Shown one piece after another: positions 63,297 to 64,000 of a DNA stretch of 64,000 bases. Within the stretch, counting starts at the first letter, position 1; each line of letters opens with the position of its first letter. The position numbers were made by a program, and so were the translations under genes. The DNA lies in contig JAUKTV010000009.1 in the NCBI GenBank assembly GCA_030549205.1, positions 1,426,001-1,490,000 on the forward strand, read 5' to 3'. Under the pieces are notes generated by a model. It saw nothing but the letters and a program-made list of their open reading frames with translations, did no database searches and had not been told where the DNA came from. Source of the DNA: Apiosordaria backusii. Its lineage: Eukaryota > Ascomycota > Sordariomycetes > Sordariales > Lasiosphaeriaceae.

Positions 63297-63950
63297 AGTG
63301 TATTTTGGCCTGTAACCTATAGGGCTAATAACAACTAATGGCTTAGAATTATAGCGTTTACCAATACTCTATTACGGTAATCGTAGTGGTCTTTGGACCT
63401 TTAAAGCAGCCTAAAGCCCTAGGCAGTTAGTGCACTATAACGGTAAAACGTTAGCGCCCTATACCTTGTAAACGGCTTCTGGCTAGTGTATTTAATAGTT
63501 AAACTTAACTGGCCAGTTAAGTCTATAATTAGTAGACTTAATAGGCATTTAAGCCTTATAGTTAGTAGACTTAATAGGTATTTAGGCTCTGTAGTTAGCA
63601 GACTTAATAGATATTTAGGCTTTAGAATAGAGAAAGGTTTAGAAAGTAATATAGGGCCGAAGATCTATAATAGGTCTTATTCTTTATAACTGTTTACTAT
63701 AATATTTTCTTAACTAATAAGTTAATTTAATATATTAGTTTACTATATTTTACAATACCTTATAAGCCTATATTATAGTATCTACCTTCTATATATTATA
63801 GGACATTACCTTTATAATCTACCTTCCTTTAATACTTAACTACTGTTATATACTATAGATAAAGCCTTCTTTACTTTTAATATTCTATACTATTTTCTAT
63901 ATAGATCTATATCTATAGGCCTATAAGATATCTATTTTAATAGGTTATAA
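63297..63950 (-). repeat. Inverted repeat, right arm
   Basis: Reverse complement of the left arm, including the piece left of the retrotransposon. Without the retrotransposon the whole palindrome would be about 1.34 kb. Some stretches are more AT-rich in this arm and others in the left arm. No transposase coding is left; the outer end is close to the window edge, so terminal duplications cannot be judged. Confidence 0.85.
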
Positions 63951-64000
63951 GCTTAAGCTTATATTACTTAAGTGAATTTCTTTATTTTACAGCCTTTATA
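63951..64000. other. AT-rich sequence at the window edge
   Basis: Only 50 bp beyond the inverted repeat; nothing recognised. Confidence 0.4.

Noticed and set aside
63486..63689. Short ORF with repeated SRLNRYL units in the right arm
   Set aside because: It is the 33-bp tandem repeat read in one frame within RIP-like DNA, not a gene.
62700..64000. Telomere or subtelomere repeat (TTAGGG)n
   Set aside because: Isolated TTAGG-like words occur, but there is no tandem array; the AT-richness is explained by repeat decay.

Overview
This window is ordinary filamentous-ascomycete nuclear DNA, most likely Sordariomycetes and probably Sordariales. The evidence is short spliceosomal introns (47-80 nt, GTAAGT/GTATGT donors, CTAAC/CTGAC-like branch sites), compact intron-poor genes with C-ending codons, a NUC-1-type bHLH regulator, a class IV chitin synthase end, and one AT-rich block with the signature of repeat-induced point mutation (RIP). 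The genus cannot be named from the sequence. No rRNA, tRNA, CRISPR array or telomere repeat was recognised.

Gene-rich part (1-54,563), left to right: 3' end of a class IV chitin synthase (+); an acidic WD40/DUF2415-like protein (+); a sucrose/alpha-glucoside transporter (-); HIS1 ATP phosphoribosyltransferase (+); a Src1/Heh1/Man1 inner-nuclear-membrane protein (-); an Hsp20-domain protein (-); a NUC-1/Pho4-type phosphate regulator (-); a kelch-like single-pass membrane protein (-); mRNA export factor MEX67 (-) divergent from the MPH1/FANCM helicase (+); an unrecognised protein (-) and a small Q-rich protein (+); a C2H2 zinc-finger protein (+); a MarR-GNAT fusion acetyltransferase (+) that looks bacterial in architecture; a two-TM protein (-); a mitochondrial RidA/Mmf1 enamine deaminase (-) divergent from a PMT4-type protein O-mannosyltransferase (+); and a cytochrome P450 (+). 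These are mostly unrelated housekeeping genes, and no biosynthetic cluster is seen.

Repeat part (about 54,900-64,000): an AT-rich block holds exact-period 22-bp tandem repeats and a degenerate inverted repeat with arms of about 650 bp. A 6.6-kb Ty3/gypsy chromovirus (56,098-62,718) is inserted in the left arm of that inverted repeat. Its two 403-bp LTRs appear identical, so the insertion is young. The element reads on the minus strand: gag, a second ORF with paired Cys/His motifs, then protease-RT-RNase H-integrase-chromodomain. It has a self-priming binding site complementary to the predicted 5' end of its RNA. It also has a canonical -1 frameshift signal (GGGAAAA, 6-nt spacer, 6-bp hairpin) before pol.

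The most interesting find is on the opposite (plus) strand between the 3' LTR and pol. It is a two-exon gene for a 214-residue protein with a six-cysteine zinc-cluster-like motif followed by a coiled coil, and it overlaps the 3' end of pol tail to tail. It looks like an antisense accessory gene carried by the retrotransposon.
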